This document shows positions 10,040-20,537 of a stretch of DNA of 64,000 nucleotides, piece by piece (within the stretch, counting starts at the first letter, position 1; each line of letters opens with the position of its first letter). The notes under the pieces are model-generated. The model was given only the letters and a program-made list of their open reading frames with translations, was not told the origin of the DNA and did no database searches. Source of the DNA: Mesorhizobium sp. B1-1-8 (GTDB lineage Bacteria > Pseudomonadota > Alphaproteobacteria > Rhizobiales > Rhizobiaceae). Made by a program: the position numbers and the translations under genes. The stretch is taken from contig NZ_CP083956.1 of assembly GCF_006442795.2 (NCBI RefSeq), forward strand, positions 5,371,501 through 5,435,500, given 5' to 3'.

Positions 10040-11917
10040 ATGCCATCATCTCTGATCCGCCGCGGGGTGTGGATGGCCGGCGTTGCCGTGCTGGTCATCG
10101 CGCTTGCGGTCGCCGCCCTGCCGCTGATTGCCTCGACCCGCATCGTGCGCGACCGCATCGCCTGGGAGTTGAGCGCCTGGAGCGGCTTCCGCGTCACCAT
10201 CGACGGCTCGCCGCGCATCGAGGTGTGGCCGAAGTTCCGGGCGATCCTGAGCGATGTGACACTTTCGCAATGGACCGAGACGGATGCGCCGCCGGTGGTC
10301 GAAGCCGAGCGGGTCGAAGTCGACCTTTCCGCCATGGCCGCCTTGCAGGGCGACGTGGCGTTTTCGACCGCAAGGCTGGTGCGGCCGACAATCAGGGTCG
10401 AGCGCACCGCGAGCGGCTTCTATCTGCCGCCGCTTCCAACCGGTGGCCGTATCACGCGCTCGATCGACGCCGCCCGCGGCGTGGTCACCGCCAACCCGCA
10501 GAAGCCTGATCTCGGCAAATTGCCCTCGGACCCGTTCGGCACCGTCGAGTTCCGCGATGGCCGTGTTGTGACTTCGGCGGGCGGCAAGGACACCGAAATC
10601 CTGACCAGCCTGAGCGGCCAGGTGAACTGGGAGGCGATGAACAGCGATGCCTCCCTGACGGCAACCGGAATATGGCGCGGCGAGAGCGTCCAGCTGAATT
10701 TTTCCTCGTCGAAGCCGCTGGTGCTGTTTGCAGGAGGTGCCGCGCCGGTCACGCTCGCCTTCAAGGCAGCGCCCGCCACCTTCTCGTTCGACGGCGTCGC
10801 CGCGATGTCGGACAACGCCTATTTCGACGGCCAGGCGAAGTTCGCCGCGCCATCGCTGCGGCGGGTGCTGGAGTGGTCGCAGGCCGGCATTGCCCCAGGG
10901 GCCGCGATCGGCTCGGTTTCGTTTGCCAGCAAGGTGACGGCATCGGCGGGGCGAGCGAAGTTCGAGAACACCACCGTGGCGCTGGACAACAATCCAGGCA
11001 TGGGCGCGCTGGACTTCTCGTTCGCCGAGGCGCGGCCGGTGATCGCCGGCACGCTTGCCTTCGATACGCTTGACCTGAGATCATTCCTGTCCGCCTTCAC
11101 GCCGATCGCCCCCACTGGCGAAGCGGGTCCCGGCGCGATCGACACCAGTTTCGCCGACCGGATCAATCTCGACCTCAGGCTCTCGGCGGCGCACGCCACG
11201 GCCGGCCCGGTCCAGCTTGCCGACGTCGCCGCCACGGCGCAGGTCAAGAACGGCCTCGCCGTTTTCGACATATCCGATGCTTCTGCCTTCGGCGGCAACA
11301 TCCAGAGCAGCCTGCGCTTCGACCGCAAGCCCGAGGGCACGCAGATCGAGATGCGGCTGCTGGCCTCGAACATCGACAGCGGCGCCTTCGCCACGACGGC
11401 GGGAATGACGCGGCTGGTGCCGGCCAGCACCGGAACCGTGTCGATCATTCTCAAAGGACCTGGCAGGGCCTGGGACTCCATCTTCGAGAATGCGGACGGA
11501 TCGTTCTCGGCCACGTTCGGGCCGGGCTCGCTGAACGGGCTCAATTTGCCCGCCTTCCTCAAGCATAACGAACAGGGCGGCTTCTTCGCGCTAGACGATG
11601 TCGCCGACGGCTCGCTGCCGATCGACGGCGCCGAGATCAAGGCGAGCATCTCGAAGGGCGTGGCGCGGCTGGACAAGGCCGAGGTCAATTCGCAGAAGTA
11701 CAAGATCTGGCTGTCCGGCATCGCCTCCTATACGGGGCGGGGGCTGGCGCTATCCGGCGGCATCGTCCCGACCGGACAACCGGCGCAGCAGCCCCAGGCC
11801 AACGGTCAGGCGGCCAATCCGGCTCCGCCGGGACCGACCCAGTCGCTGTTCTTCGTCGGCGGCAACTGGAGCACGCCGTTCATCTCACCGATCAGCCGCG
11901 GCGTTTCAGGCCAGTAG
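10040..11917 (+). CDS. AsmA-family protein
   Basis: A 625-residue protein with a single N-terminal membrane segment (about residues 10-30, GVWMAGVAVLVIALAVAALPL) followed by a large periplasmic region. IASTRIVRDRIAWELSAWSGFRVTIDGSPRIEVWPKF-like opening and the C-terminal part around IILKGPGRAWDSIFENADGSFSATF and LNLPAFLKHN are AsmA/DUF748-type beta-rich repeats. AsmA-like proteins span the periplasm and are linked to phospholipid transport and outer-membrane assembly. I use the ATG at 10040, just before the membrane segment. An in-frame ATG at 9947 would add 31 residues without similarity. It is transcribed away from acetoacetyl-CoA synthetase and ends 5 nt from convergent potI. Confidence 0.82.
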   Translation: MPSSLIRRGVWMAGVAVLVIALAVAALPLIASTRIVRDRIAWELSAWSGFRVTIDGSPRIEVWPKFRAILSDVTLSQWTETDAPPVVEAERVEVDLSAMAALQGDVAFSTARLVRPTIRVERTASGFYLPPLPTGGRITRSIDAARGVVTANPQKPDLGKLPSDPFGTVEFRDGRVVTSAGGKDTEILTSLSGQVNWEAMNSDASLTATGIWRGESVQLNFSSSKPLVLFAGGAAPVTLAFKAAPATFSFDGVAAMSDNAYFDGQAKFAAPSLRRVLEWSQAGIAPGAAIGSVSFASKVTASAGRAKFENTTVALDNNPGMGALDFSFAEARPVIAGTLAFDTLDLRSFLSAFTPIAPTGEAGPGAIDTSFADRINLDLRLSAAHATAGPVQLADVAATAQVKNGLAVFDISDASAFGGNIQSSLRFDRKPEGTQIEMRLLASNIDSGAFATTAGMTRLVPASTGTVSIILKGPGRAWDSIFENADGSFSATFGPGSLNGLNLPAFLKHNEQGGFFALDDVADGSLPIDGAEIKASISKGVARLDKAEVNSQKYKIWLSGIASYTGRGLALSGGIVPTGQPAQQPQANGQAANPAPPGPTQSLFFVGGNWSTPFISPISRGVSGQ

Positions 11918-11922
11918 GGCTA

Positions 11923-12741
11923 TTACCCGCGCTGCGCGGCCTGCTCGTCGCGCTGGCGCTGGACCTCGCGGCGCTTGTTGGCGATCGAGGCGATGATGAC
12001 GCCTATCGCCACGACGGCGATCAGGAGGGTGCAGGCGGCGTTGATCTCGGGCGTCACGCCGAGGCGAACCTGGCTGTAGATCTTCATCGGCAGCGTCGTC
12101 GCACCGGGTCCTGAGGTGAAGCTGGCGATGACCAGATCGTCGAGCGAAAGCGTGAAGGCCAGCATCCAGCCCGAGACGATCGCCGGCAGGATGACCGGCA
12201 GCGTGATCTGGAAGAAGGTTTTCACCGGCGGCGCGCCAAGGTCCATGGCGGCCTCTTCGAGCGAGCGGTCGAAGGTGACCAGGCGCGACTGCACGACGAC
12301 GGCGACGAAGCACATCGTCAAGGTGATGTGGGCGAGCGTAACGGTGAAGAAGCCGCGGTCGAGCCCGACGGCGACGAAGAGCAAAAGCAGCGAGAGGCCG
12401 GTGATCACTTCCGGCATCACCAGCGGCGCAAAGACCATGCCTGAAAACAGGATGCGGCCGCGGAAGCGCGTGTAGCGGGTCAAGGTGATGGCGGCCAGCG
12501 TGCCGAGCACCGTCGCCACAGTCGCCGAGATGACGCCGACGCGCGCCGTCACCCAGGTGGCGTCCATCAGTCCCTGATTGTGGACCAGCGACACATACCA
12601 TCTGGTCGAGAAGCCGCCCCAGACGGTGACGAGCTTCGAATCGTTGAAGGAAAAGACGATCAAAAGGATGATCGGCAGATAGAGGAAGGCAAAGCCAAGC
12701 GCCACCGAGGTGACGTTGAAGCGGCTCCAGCTGGCATTCAT
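11923..12741 (-). CDS. potI: Putrescine ABC transporter permease PotI
   Basis: Second inner-membrane permease of the putrescine importer. 272 residues with about six membrane helices and the binding-protein-dependent EAA loop: SLEEAAMDLGAPPVKTFFQI followed by TLPVILPAIVSGWMLAF. The N-terminus MNASWSRFNVTSVALGFAFL precedes the first helix. The start codon overlaps the potH stop in ATGA (12741-12738), indicating translational coupling, so the longer upstream frame is discarded. Last gene of potF-potG-potH-potI. It converges on the AsmA gene. Confidence 0.94.
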   Translation of the reverse strand: MNASWSRFNVTSVALGFAFLYLPIILLIVFSFNDSKLVTVWGGFSTRWYVSLVHNQGLMDATWVTARVGVISATVATVLGTLAAITLTRYTRFRGRILFSGMVFAPLVMPEVITGLSLLLLFVAVGLDRGFFTVTLAHITLTMCFVAVVVQSRLVTFDRSLEEAAMDLGAPPVKTFFQITLPVILPAIVSGWMLAFTLSLDDLVIASFTSGPGATTLPMKIYSQVRLGVTPEINAACTLLIAVVAIGVIIASIANKRREVQRQRDEQAAQRG

Positions 12742-13703
12742 TTGCCCTGCTCCTGAGCGCGCGCCTGGGCCTGCTGGTAGAACATCATTGGAATGGTGAG
12801 CACCAGCAGCAGGATAATGGCCACCGCGGACGCAACCGGCCAGTCGCGGTTGTTGAAGAACTCGTTCCACAACGTCTTGCCGATCATCAGCGTCTGCGAG
12901 CCGCCGAGCAGATCGGGGATGACGAACTCGCCGACGGCCGGAATGAACACCAGCAGGCAGCCGGCGATGACGCCTGGCAGCGACAGCGGGAAGGTGATCT
13001 TCCAGAAGGCGATGACCGGTCGGCAGCCGAGATCCTCAGCCGCCTCGATCAGCGAATTGTCCATCTTCTCCAACGACGAATAGAGCGGCAGCACCATGAA
13101 AGGCAGGTAGGAATAGACGATGCCGATGAAGATTGCGGTATAGGTGTTGAGGATCTGCAGTCGCTCGCCGATGAGGTGGAGCGACAAAAGCAGCTCGTTA
13201 AGCAGCCCTTCGGGCTTCAGGATGCCGATCCATGCATAGACGCGGATCAGAAACGAAGTCCAGAACGGCAGGATCACCAGCATCAAGAGGGTCGGACGGA
13301 CCGTCGCCGGCGCACGCGCCATGCCGTAAGCGATCGGATAGCCGACAATCAGCGTAAGCAGGGTTGAGATCGCGGCGATGACGAGGCTGCTGACATAGGC
13401 CTTGATGTAGAGCGCATCCTGTGTGAGCGAGACGTAGTTATCGAAATTGAGTTCGCGGAGCCCCGCGAAGAATCCGGAAATGCCGTCGCTGAAATCGAGC
13501 ACCGGCGTGTAGGGCGGCATCGAGATCGCAGGCAGCGACATCGAGATCTTGAAGACGATGATGAACGGGATGAGGAAAAAGAACAGCAGCCACAGATAGG
13601 GGATGATGATGACGAGGCGATTGATGAAGCCATTGGCCAGCCTCGCCGGCAATGCCGCGGTGGTTTCGGCGGACGGAGAGGCGGTGGAGGCGATGTCGCT
13701 CAT
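12738..13703 (-). CDS. potH: Putrescine ABC transporter permease PotH
   Basis: First permease of the putrescine importer, 321 residues. A cytoplasmic Ser/Ala-rich N-terminus leads into the first helix (LVIIIPYLWLLFFFLIPFII), followed by about five more and the coupling loop NSLIEAAEDLGCRPVIAFWK. PotH and PotI form the membrane pore energised by PotG. GGAGAG lies before the ATG. The gap to potG is 9 nt and the stop overlaps the potI start. Confidence 0.94.
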   Translation of the reverse strand: MSDIASTASPSAETTAALPARLANGFINRLVIIIPYLWLLFFFLIPFIIVFKISMSLPAISMPPYTPVLDFSDGISGFFAGLRELNFDNYVSLTQDALYIKAYVSSLVIAAISTLLTLIVGYPIAYGMARAPATVRPTLLMLVILPFWTSFLIRVYAWIGILKPEGLLNELLLSLHLIGERLQILNTYTAIFIGIVYSYLPFMVLPLYSSLEKMDNSLIEAAEDLGCRPVIAFWKITFPLSLPGVIAGCLLVFIPAVGEFVIPDLLGGSQTLMIGKTLWNEFFNNRDWPVASAVAIILLLVLTIPMMFYQQAQARAQEQGK

Positions 13704-13712
13704 GGCCCTCTC

Positions 13713-14852
13713 CTACCTGGTCAGCACGACGCCGGCGTCGGGCCGGAACGAGACCCAGGCGCGGTCGTTCCAGGTCAGCGGATCCTCGCTGATGCGCGCG
13801 GCGTTCAACGCGCTTGCCCGCACGATCTGCCCGTCGTGGAGCCTGATGAGGTAAACCGTCATGTCGCCGAGATAGGCGATATCGTAGACCTCGCCTTCCA
13901 GCGCGTTGACGGCATCAGCCGGCTTCTTCGAGGAAACCTTGAGCTTCTCAGGCCGGATCGCAAAAACGATGTCCGCGCCGGCAGCGGCCCCGTTGCCGCT
14001 GTCGACGACGATCTGGGCGCCGCTCGCCCCGGTGATGCGTGTCGTGTTGGCCGTGCGCTCGGCGACCTTGCCGTCGAACATGTTCACGTTGCCGACGAAA
14101 TGCGCCACGAAGCGTGACGCCGGAGCCTCATAGATCTCCGCCGGCGTGGCGACCTGCATCACTTCGCCCTTGTCCATGATGGCGATACGGTCGGCCATGG
14201 TCATGGCTTCTTCCTGGTCGTGGGTGACGACGACGAAGGTGAGGCCGAGTTCCTGCTGCAGGTCCATCAGTTCGAACTGCGTCTCCTCGCGCAGCTTCTT
14301 GTCGAGCGCGCCGAGCGGCTCGTCCAGCAGGAGGACCTTCGGCCGCTTGGCGACCGAGCGGGCGAGCGCGACGCGCTGGCGCTGGCCGCCGGACAGCTGA
14401 TGCGGCTTGCGCTTGGCAAACTGCTCCAGCTTGACCAGCTTCAGCATCTCGGCGACGCGCTTTTCGATATCGGGCCTGGGCATGCCTTCCTGCTTGAGGC
14501 CGAAGGCGATGTTGTTTTCGACCGTCATATGCGGAAACAGCGCATAGGACTGGAACATCATGTTGACCGGCCGGCGGTAGGGCGGGATGCCGCGCAAATC
14601 CTGGCCGTCGAGCAGGATGCGCCCGGCCGTCGGTTGCTCGAAGCCGGCCAGCATCCTGAGCAGGGTCGATTTTCCGCAGCCGGAGGCGCCGAGCAGCGCA
14701 AAGAACTCGCGCTCGAAGATGGTCAGCGACAGATTGTTGACGGCGGTAAAATCGCCGAAATTCTTGGTGACCTTGTCGAATTGAATGTAGGGCTTGGCAT
14801 TGGGATCGCTCCATGGTGCGAAATCCCTGCGGATGCTGCCAAGCGATTTCAT
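13713..14852 (-). CDS. potG: Putrescine ABC transporter ATP-binding protein PotG
   Basis: ATPase subunit of the putrescine importer, 379 residues. Walker A GASGCGKSTLLRMLAG lies near residue 56, the ABC signature LSGGQRQRVALARS near 154, Walker B VLLLDEPLGALD, and the switch histidine in VVVTHDQEEAMTMAD. A TOBE domain follows, with FAIRPEKLKVS and GDMTVYLIRL. The N-terminus with PYIQFDKVTKNFGDFTAVNN is typical of the PotA/PotG branch. AGAGGGG precedes the ATG. It is separated from potF by a 13-bp hairpin. Confidence 0.95.
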   Translation of the reverse strand: MKSLGSIRRDFAPWSDPNAKPYIQFDKVTKNFGDFTAVNNLSLTIFEREFFALLGASGCGKSTLLRMLAGFEQPTAGRILLDGQDLRGIPPYRRPVNMMFQSYALFPHMTVENNIAFGLKQEGMPRPDIEKRVAEMLKLVKLEQFAKRKPHQLSGGQRQRVALARSVAKRPKVLLLDEPLGALDKKLREETQFELMDLQQELGLTFVVVTHDQEEAMTMADRIAIMDKGEVMQVATPAEIYEAPASRFVAHFVGNVNMFDGKVAERTANTTRITGASGAQIVVDSGNGAAAGADIVFAIRPEKLKVSSKKPADAVNALEGEVYDIAYLGDMTVYLIRLHDGQIVRASALNAARISEDPLTWNDRAWVSFRPDAGVVLTR

Positions 14853-14887
14853 AGTTTACCCCTCTTGTTCTGTCGTAGCGTCAAAAG

Positions 14888-14917
14888 GAAAGCCCCGGCG
14901 AATCCGCCGGGGCTTTC
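14888..14917 (-). terminator. Intra-operon hairpin between potF and potG
   Basis: Perfect 13-bp stem GAAAGCCCCGGCG (14888-14900) / CGCCGGGGCTTTC (14905-14917) with a tetraloop. It starts 9 nt after the potF stop on the minus strand and is followed by CTTTTGA, a short T-run. Such a hairpin after the binding-protein gene usually protects the 3' end of the abundant mRNA segment and partly terminates transcription, so that the binding protein outnumbers the membrane parts. This role is inferred. Confidence 0.75.
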
Positions 14918-14925
14918 GCCGTTAT

Positions 14926-16026
14926 TTATTGTCCCGTGATCACCTTCGTCCAGGACCTGGTGACGAGGCGTTGCGTCTTGGGATCGTACGGGCCGACAGT
15001 GAACAGCTTGGCCAGCATCGCTTCATCCGGATAGACGCCCGGATCGTCGAGGACCTCCTTTTTGACGAATTGCTGCGAGGCCTTGTTGCCGTTGGCGTAG
15101 AAGACGTAATTGGTCGACTTGGCGATCACTTCCGGCCGCATCATGTAGTTCAGAAACTCGTGCGCCTCGGCGACATGCGGCGCGTCGGCCGGGATCGCCA
15201 TCTCGTCGAACCACATCTCGGCGCCTTCCTTCGGAATGGCGTAAGCGATGTCGACGCCTTTCTTGGCCTCCGCGGCGCGGTCGCGGGCCTGGAAGAGGTC
15301 GCCCGAATAGCCGACAGCCACGCAGATGTCACCATTGGCGAGCGCGTTGATATATTCCGATGAATGGAATTTGCGGATCGAAGGCCGGATGCTGAGCATC
15401 AGGTCGGTGGCCTTGGCGATATCATCCGGAGAGGTCGAGTCCGGCCTGAGATGAAGATAGTTCAGCACGGTCGGAAAGATATCGGTGGGCGAATCGAGGA
15501 AGTACACACCGCACTTGGAAAGCTTAGCGATGTTTTCCGGCTTTAGAACCGCATCCCAGCTGTCGATCGTGTCGACACCCAGTGCTTCCTTGACCTTGGC
15601 GGTGTTGTAGCCGATGCCGGTCGTTCCCCACATATAGTTGACCGAGTATTGGTTGCCGGGATCGAACTTGGCGACGCGCTCCATCACCACGTTCCACATG
15701 TTGGAAAGATTCGGCAGCTTCGATTTGTCGAGCTTCTGGTAGACGCCGGCCTGGATCTGGCGAGCCAGGAAGGGACTTGCCGTCGGCACCACGACATCAT
15801 AACCGCTGCCGCCGGCAAGCAGCTTGGTTTCGAGAATTTCGTTGGAATCGTAGGTGTCGTAGACGACCTTGATGCCGGTTTCCTTGGTGAAATCGTCGAT
15901 GATCGAGCTGTCGATATAGTCCGACCAGTTGAAGACGTTGAGGACACGGTCTTCGGCATGACCGCCTACAGTGAAAAGTGTCAGAAATGCCGAGGTCGCC
16001 GAAAGGCAGAGCGCTTTGCGGATCAT
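14926..16026 (-). CDS. potF: Putrescine periplasmic binding protein PotF
   Basis: 366-residue extracellular solute-binding protein of the PotD/PotF family. A signal peptide covers about residues 1-24 (MIRKALCLSATSAFLTLFTV then GGHA), and the mature protein begins EDRVLNVFNWSDYIDSSII. Family landmarks include VVYDTYDSNEILETKLL, SGYDVVVPTASPFLARQI, NYMWGTTGIGYN and VAVGYSGDLFQARDRA. It delivers putrescine to PotGHI. The ATG at 16026 has GGAG 6 nt upstream. The longer frame from 16059 would place residues before the signal peptide. First gene of the operon. Confidence 0.94.
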   Translation of the reverse strand: MIRKALCLSATSAFLTLFTVGGHAEDRVLNVFNWSDYIDSSIIDDFTKETGIKVVYDTYDSNEILETKLLAGGSGYDVVVPTASPFLARQIQAGVYQKLDKSKLPNLSNMWNVVMERVAKFDPGNQYSVNYMWGTTGIGYNTAKVKEALGVDTIDSWDAVLKPENIAKLSKCGVYFLDSPTDIFPTVLNYLHLRPDSTSPDDIAKATDLMLSIRPSIRKFHSSEYINALANGDICVAVGYSGDLFQARDRAAEAKKGVDIAYAIPKEGAEMWFDEMAIPADAPHVAEAHEFLNYMMRPEVIAKSTNYVFYANGNKASQQFVKKEVLDDPGVYPDEAMLAKLFTVGPYDPKTQRLVTRSWTKVITGQ

Positions 16027-16369
16027 GCTGTTCTCCTTTGGTGAGTGTTCCATCGCCAATCCGTCGCGGCGTCCGCGCGGCTGGGCATTTGCTTAAGATT
16101 ATTATTGAGCTTTCCAGGCAGCAACAAGCGCGAACGGCCTGCACCATGACGGTTCGATACGGGGCTGACGGAAGCTTTGGGCCGTTGCCGTGGCCGGGGT
16201 GTTGTGCTGGCGCCGTCAGCGGCGTTCGCGACGGCGTAAGCAGGGATGTGACGATGCTGTCCGGTCCCGATCGGGCCGGCGGAGAAATCTGGCAAGATAC
16301 GCCTGCTTGTTGTTGCCGTGATCGCAGCCTGCCCGCCCGGCAACAGGGTTGTCAATGGGGGAAGCGCCG
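16027..16369. other. Intergenic region upstream of potF
   Basis: About 340 bases between the potF start and the end of the EamA transporter gene. It must hold the potF promoter, and the stretch ATTATTGAGC near 16100 is more AT-rich than its surroundings. A short direct repeat (GTCAATGGGGGA / GTCAATTGGGGGA, 16348-16380) lies beside the transporter stop. I see no gene, clear terminator or named operator here. Confidence 0.4.
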
Positions 16370-17320
16370 TCAATTGGGGGATGGCAGGCCGGTAATTCCT
16401 GGCCGCGCCGGACGCGTCTGGCGCTTGAACTCGAAGCCGATATGGACAAGCAGCGCCATGACGACCACCGCGCCGCCGATGATGGTGCGCACCGACGGTA
16501 CCTCGGAATGGACCAGCCAGACCCAGATCGGGCCGAGGATCGGCTCGAACGTACCGAGAAGCGCGGCGACCGCTGCCGGGACGAGCCGCGCGCCCATGGC
16601 GAAAAAAGCAAGGCCCAGACCGAGATTGAGCACGCCGAAAGCGAAAAGAAAGCCCATCTCGCGCGTGGAAACCGCGAATTCGGAAGCCTGGGAGGCGGCG
16701 AACGCGCAGGCAAGCAGCGCCGCAAGGCAGTTGGCCGGCACCATGCGGACATGAGCGAAACGACGGGTAATCACGGTGGCGAACGAGAACATCACCGCGA
16801 TCAGCAAGGCCAGCCCATCGCCGATGGGAGAGACCGCGCCGTCGAGGGATTCGGAAACCATGATGGCGACGCCGGTAATGACGGCGGCAATGGCGATCCA
16901 GGTGGCCGGGCCGACGCGTTCGCGAAACAGGACCCAGGCAAGCAAAGCCGCCAGAAGCGGCACGCCGGCCTGCATCAAAAGGATATTGGCGACCGTGGTG
17001 TAGGAAAGCGCCACCACGAAGCTGGTCGAGGCGGTGGCAAAGCACAAGGCGACGCCGAGGCCGGGCAGGCCCATTTCACGGACCAGTTTGAAGGTGCCGC
17101 GCCAGCCATCGCGCCAGGCCATGAAGGCGACGAGAAAGACGGCCGCCCAAAGCGAGCGCCAGAACACCACGGTCCAGCTGTCGCCGACGTGGATGAAGCG
17201 GGCAATGGTGCCGCCGAAGCTCCACATCAGCGCCGACAGGAAGACCAGCAGCATGCCGATCCGCTCCTCGCGCGGCGAGACTGCGGGCAAGGCGACGCGA
17301 GGCGAGGCGTTATCGGTCAT
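16370..17320 (-). CDS. EamA/DMT-family transporter
   Basis: 316-residue integral membrane protein with about ten helices arranged as two EamA repeats, the first opening LVFLSALMWSFGGTIARFI and the second including ALLIAVMFSFATVITRRFA. DMT-superfamily members export or import small metabolites, and the substrate cannot be read from the sequence. FEPILGPIWVWLVHSEVPS near the end is the usual DMT signature region. The start is uncertain: I use ATG at 17320, but a GTG at 17353 is in frame and neither has a strong ribosome-binding site. It stands alone between potF and the ScfR-like regulator gene, all on the minus strand. Confidence 0.88.
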   Translation of the reverse strand: MTDNASPRVALPAVSPREERIGMLLVFLSALMWSFGGTIARFIHVGDSWTVVFWRSLWAAVFLVAFMAWRDGWRGTFKLVREMGLPGLGVALCFATASTSFVVALSYTTVANILLMQAGVPLLAALLAWVLFRERVGPATWIAIAAVITGVAIMVSESLDGAVSPIGDGLALLIAVMFSFATVITRRFAHVRMVPANCLAALLACAFAASQASEFAVSTREMGFLFAFGVLNLGLGLAFFAMGARLVPAAVAALLGTFEPILGPIWVWLVHSEVPSVRTIIGGAVVVMALLVHIGFEFKRQTRPARPGITGLPSPN

Positions 17321-17492
17321 GGACACGACTGTCAGCGCGTTTGCGGGCGGCACGATCTACCGGGAACGACAAGACTATGTCCCATTCGCGTAGCGCAAAG
17401 ACGCGGGCCACGCGTGATCCAGCATCCGCTGAAATGTGGGACAAAGCCAACGGCGCCCCCTGCTGAGCCGTTTCAGGCTTGGGCAGCGTGCA

Positions 17493-18941
17493 TCATCCCT
17501 GGAAATCGAAAGCGCTGAGGCCGGTGACCATCTCGTCGAGGCCGAGCGGGCGCGTCACCGGCGGCTCGGCGCGCGCCAGACAGCCGACGCGCTCGCAGAG
17601 CCGGCACGCCGGGCCGACCGGCGTGGCGAAGGTCGGGCCCGGCGCGGTCTTGCCGGCGACGGCTGCCGGCAGCGCCGCGCCATAAATGATCTCGTCGCGG
17701 AAGCCGATGTCGCAGCCGAGCAACAGGGCGGTGCGCCGCGGCCGCTCGGAGAAGGCGCCCTGCGGTCCGTCCAGCGTGCGGGCAATGCAGAGAAATTCGG
17801 CTCCGTCCGGCATCTCGACCGCCTCGACGAGAATCCGGCCCGGCTGGGAAAAGGCCGCATGCACGGGAAGCTTCGGGCAGCCGCCGCCGAAGCGGCTCTG
17901 CGGATAGCCCTGGCTGCCGGCCTTGCGGAAGCGGTTGCCGGCATTGTCGACCTCCAGCATAAAGAACGGCACGCCCGACGCGCCCGGCCGCTGCAGCATG
18001 GTCAGGCGGTTTGCCGCCTGTTCGAAGGAGACGCCGAAGCGCGAGCGCAAAACGTCAATGTCGTAGCGGGCACGGACGGCTGCGGCATGGAAAGCCTGAT
18101 AGGGCATCATCAGCGCGTGGGCGGCATAGCGGCCGAGCTCGAAGCGGGCGAGCCGGCGGGCCTCGTCGGTGCCGAGCTTCAGCGCCTCGATCTCGCCGGC
18201 AACGGCGACGGTCATGCGGATGAGGCAAGCCTCCATCGCGACCTCGTGCAATTGATCGAAAGGCGACAGCCGCTCCGACAGGAACAGGCGTTGCGAATGG
18301 CGGTCATAGCGGCGGCGCCAGTTCGGCATGGTGGCGACCGGCAGCACCTTGACGACGATGCCGTATTCACGCTTCAGCCAGGCCTTCAAGGCGCCGAACA
18401 GATCGTCGCCGGGGTCGAGCACCGAGATGAAGGCTTCGGCCTCTTCCTCAAGTGCCGCGAAATGGTTCGGCCGGCGTTCGAGAACTTCGTGCACCTCATC
18501 GACGGGCAGGCGCGTGCCGGACAAGGCGGTTGCCCTGCCCTCCCGCGCCAGAAGCTCGTTGAGGTCCGACAGCCGTTCGGCCTGCTCGCGATAGGCGCGG
18601 AACAGTTTTATCATCGCCGCCGAGGCATTGGGGGCCGCCTCGGCGAGGTCGATCAGTTCCTGGTCGCCCGGCAGTTCGCCGCTCAGCAGCGGATCGCCGA
18701 ACACCTCCTTCAGCGCCGCGATCGAGCCTTTCGTCTCGCCTTGCAATTCGTGCGGATCGACCTTGTAGACGGAGGCAAGCCTGAGGATCAGCTGCACCGT
18801 CAGCGGCCGCTGGTTGCGCTCGATGAGGTTGAGATAGGAGGGCGAGATGCCCAGCCCCTCGGCCATCGCCGTCTGGGTCAGGCCCTTGGCGTTGCGCAGG
18901 CGGCGGATCCGCGGCCCGGCGAAGATCTTCTGGTCGGCCAA
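17493..18941 (-). CDS. ScfR/RamB-like XRE-family regulator
   Basis: 482-residue regulator. The N-terminal helix-turn-helix (about 9-65) reads RIRRLRNAKGLTQTAMAEGL then SPSYLNLIERNQRPLT. A metallopeptidase-like DUF955 region and a long C-terminal DUF2083-type domain follow, with cysteines in GGGCPKL and in the CRLCERVGC cluster near the C-terminus. This architecture is that of short-chain acyl-CoA responsive regulators (ScfR, RamB, PrpC regulators) that control acetate, propionate and glyoxylate-shunt genes. It is divergent from aceA across a 251-bp region with two palindromes, so aceA is the likely target, possibly with autoregulation. Confidence 0.88.
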   Translation of the reverse strand: MADQKIFAGPRIRRLRNAKGLTQTAMAEGLGISPSYLNLIERNQRPLTVQLILRLASVYKVDPHELQGETKGSIAALKEVFGDPLLSGELPGDQELIDLAEAAPNASAAMIKLFRAYREQAERLSDLNELLAREGRATALSGTRLPVDEVHEVLERRPNHFAALEEEAEAFISVLDPGDDLFGALKAWLKREYGIVVKVLPVATMPNWRRRYDRHSQRLFLSERLSPFDQLHEVAMEACLIRMTVAVAGEIEALKLGTDEARRLARFELGRYAAHALMMPYQAFHAAAVRARYDIDVLRSRFGVSFEQAANRLTMLQRPGASGVPFFMLEVDNAGNRFRKAGSQGYPQSRFGGGCPKLPVHAAFSQPGRILVEAVEMPDGAEFLCIARTLDGPQGAFSERPRRTALLLGCDIGFRDEIIYGAALPAAVAGKTAPGPTFATPVGPACRLCERVGCLARAEPPVTRPLGLDEMVTGLSAFDFQG

Positions 18942-19004
18942 CCGGCTGTCCTTGACAAGAATTTACACAGCTGTCGTGCGAGGTTCCGTCGATACGGCGT
19001 TTAC

Positions 19005-19017
19005 AGTTGTGACAACT
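19005..19017. promoter_or_regulatory. Palindrome AGTTGTGACAACT, putative operator
   Basis: A perfect 6-bp inverted repeat around a central G, 64 nt upstream of the ScfR-like regulator start and in the divergent region shared with aceA. TTACAG is repeated on both sides (19001 and 19019). The position suits an autoregulatory site of the ScfR-like protein. The link to that protein is inferred. Confidence 0.45.
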
Positions 19018-19110
19018 TTACAGTCATGACCTGTCAAATTCAATACATATTTTCCCTTATTTCTCCAGCAGTCTGGCGATTCTGCTCGCTCCTTTCGCAC
19101 TGCAATGTCA

Positions 19111-19127
19111 ATGATGTCACACATCAT
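19111..19127. promoter_or_regulatory. Palindrome ATGATGTCACACATCAT, putative aceA operator
   Basis: A perfect 7-bp inverted repeat with a 3-nt centre, 66 nt upstream of the aceA start codon. It differs in sequence from the palindrome at 19005, so it may be the site of a second regulator of the glyoxylate shunt or the aceA-proximal site of the adjacent regulator. Confidence 0.45.
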
Positions 19128-19192
19128 CGGGGACGAACCCGACTCCAAAGGGGCGTCGCTTGAAGCAGCAGCAAAATGATCTGGAGTGATTT

Positions 19193-20482
<1,290 letters not shown>

Positions 20483-20537
20483 CGGGATAACCACCAGAGG
20501 GAACGCCCGACAGGGCAACAAAACAAGGAGAAGAGCA

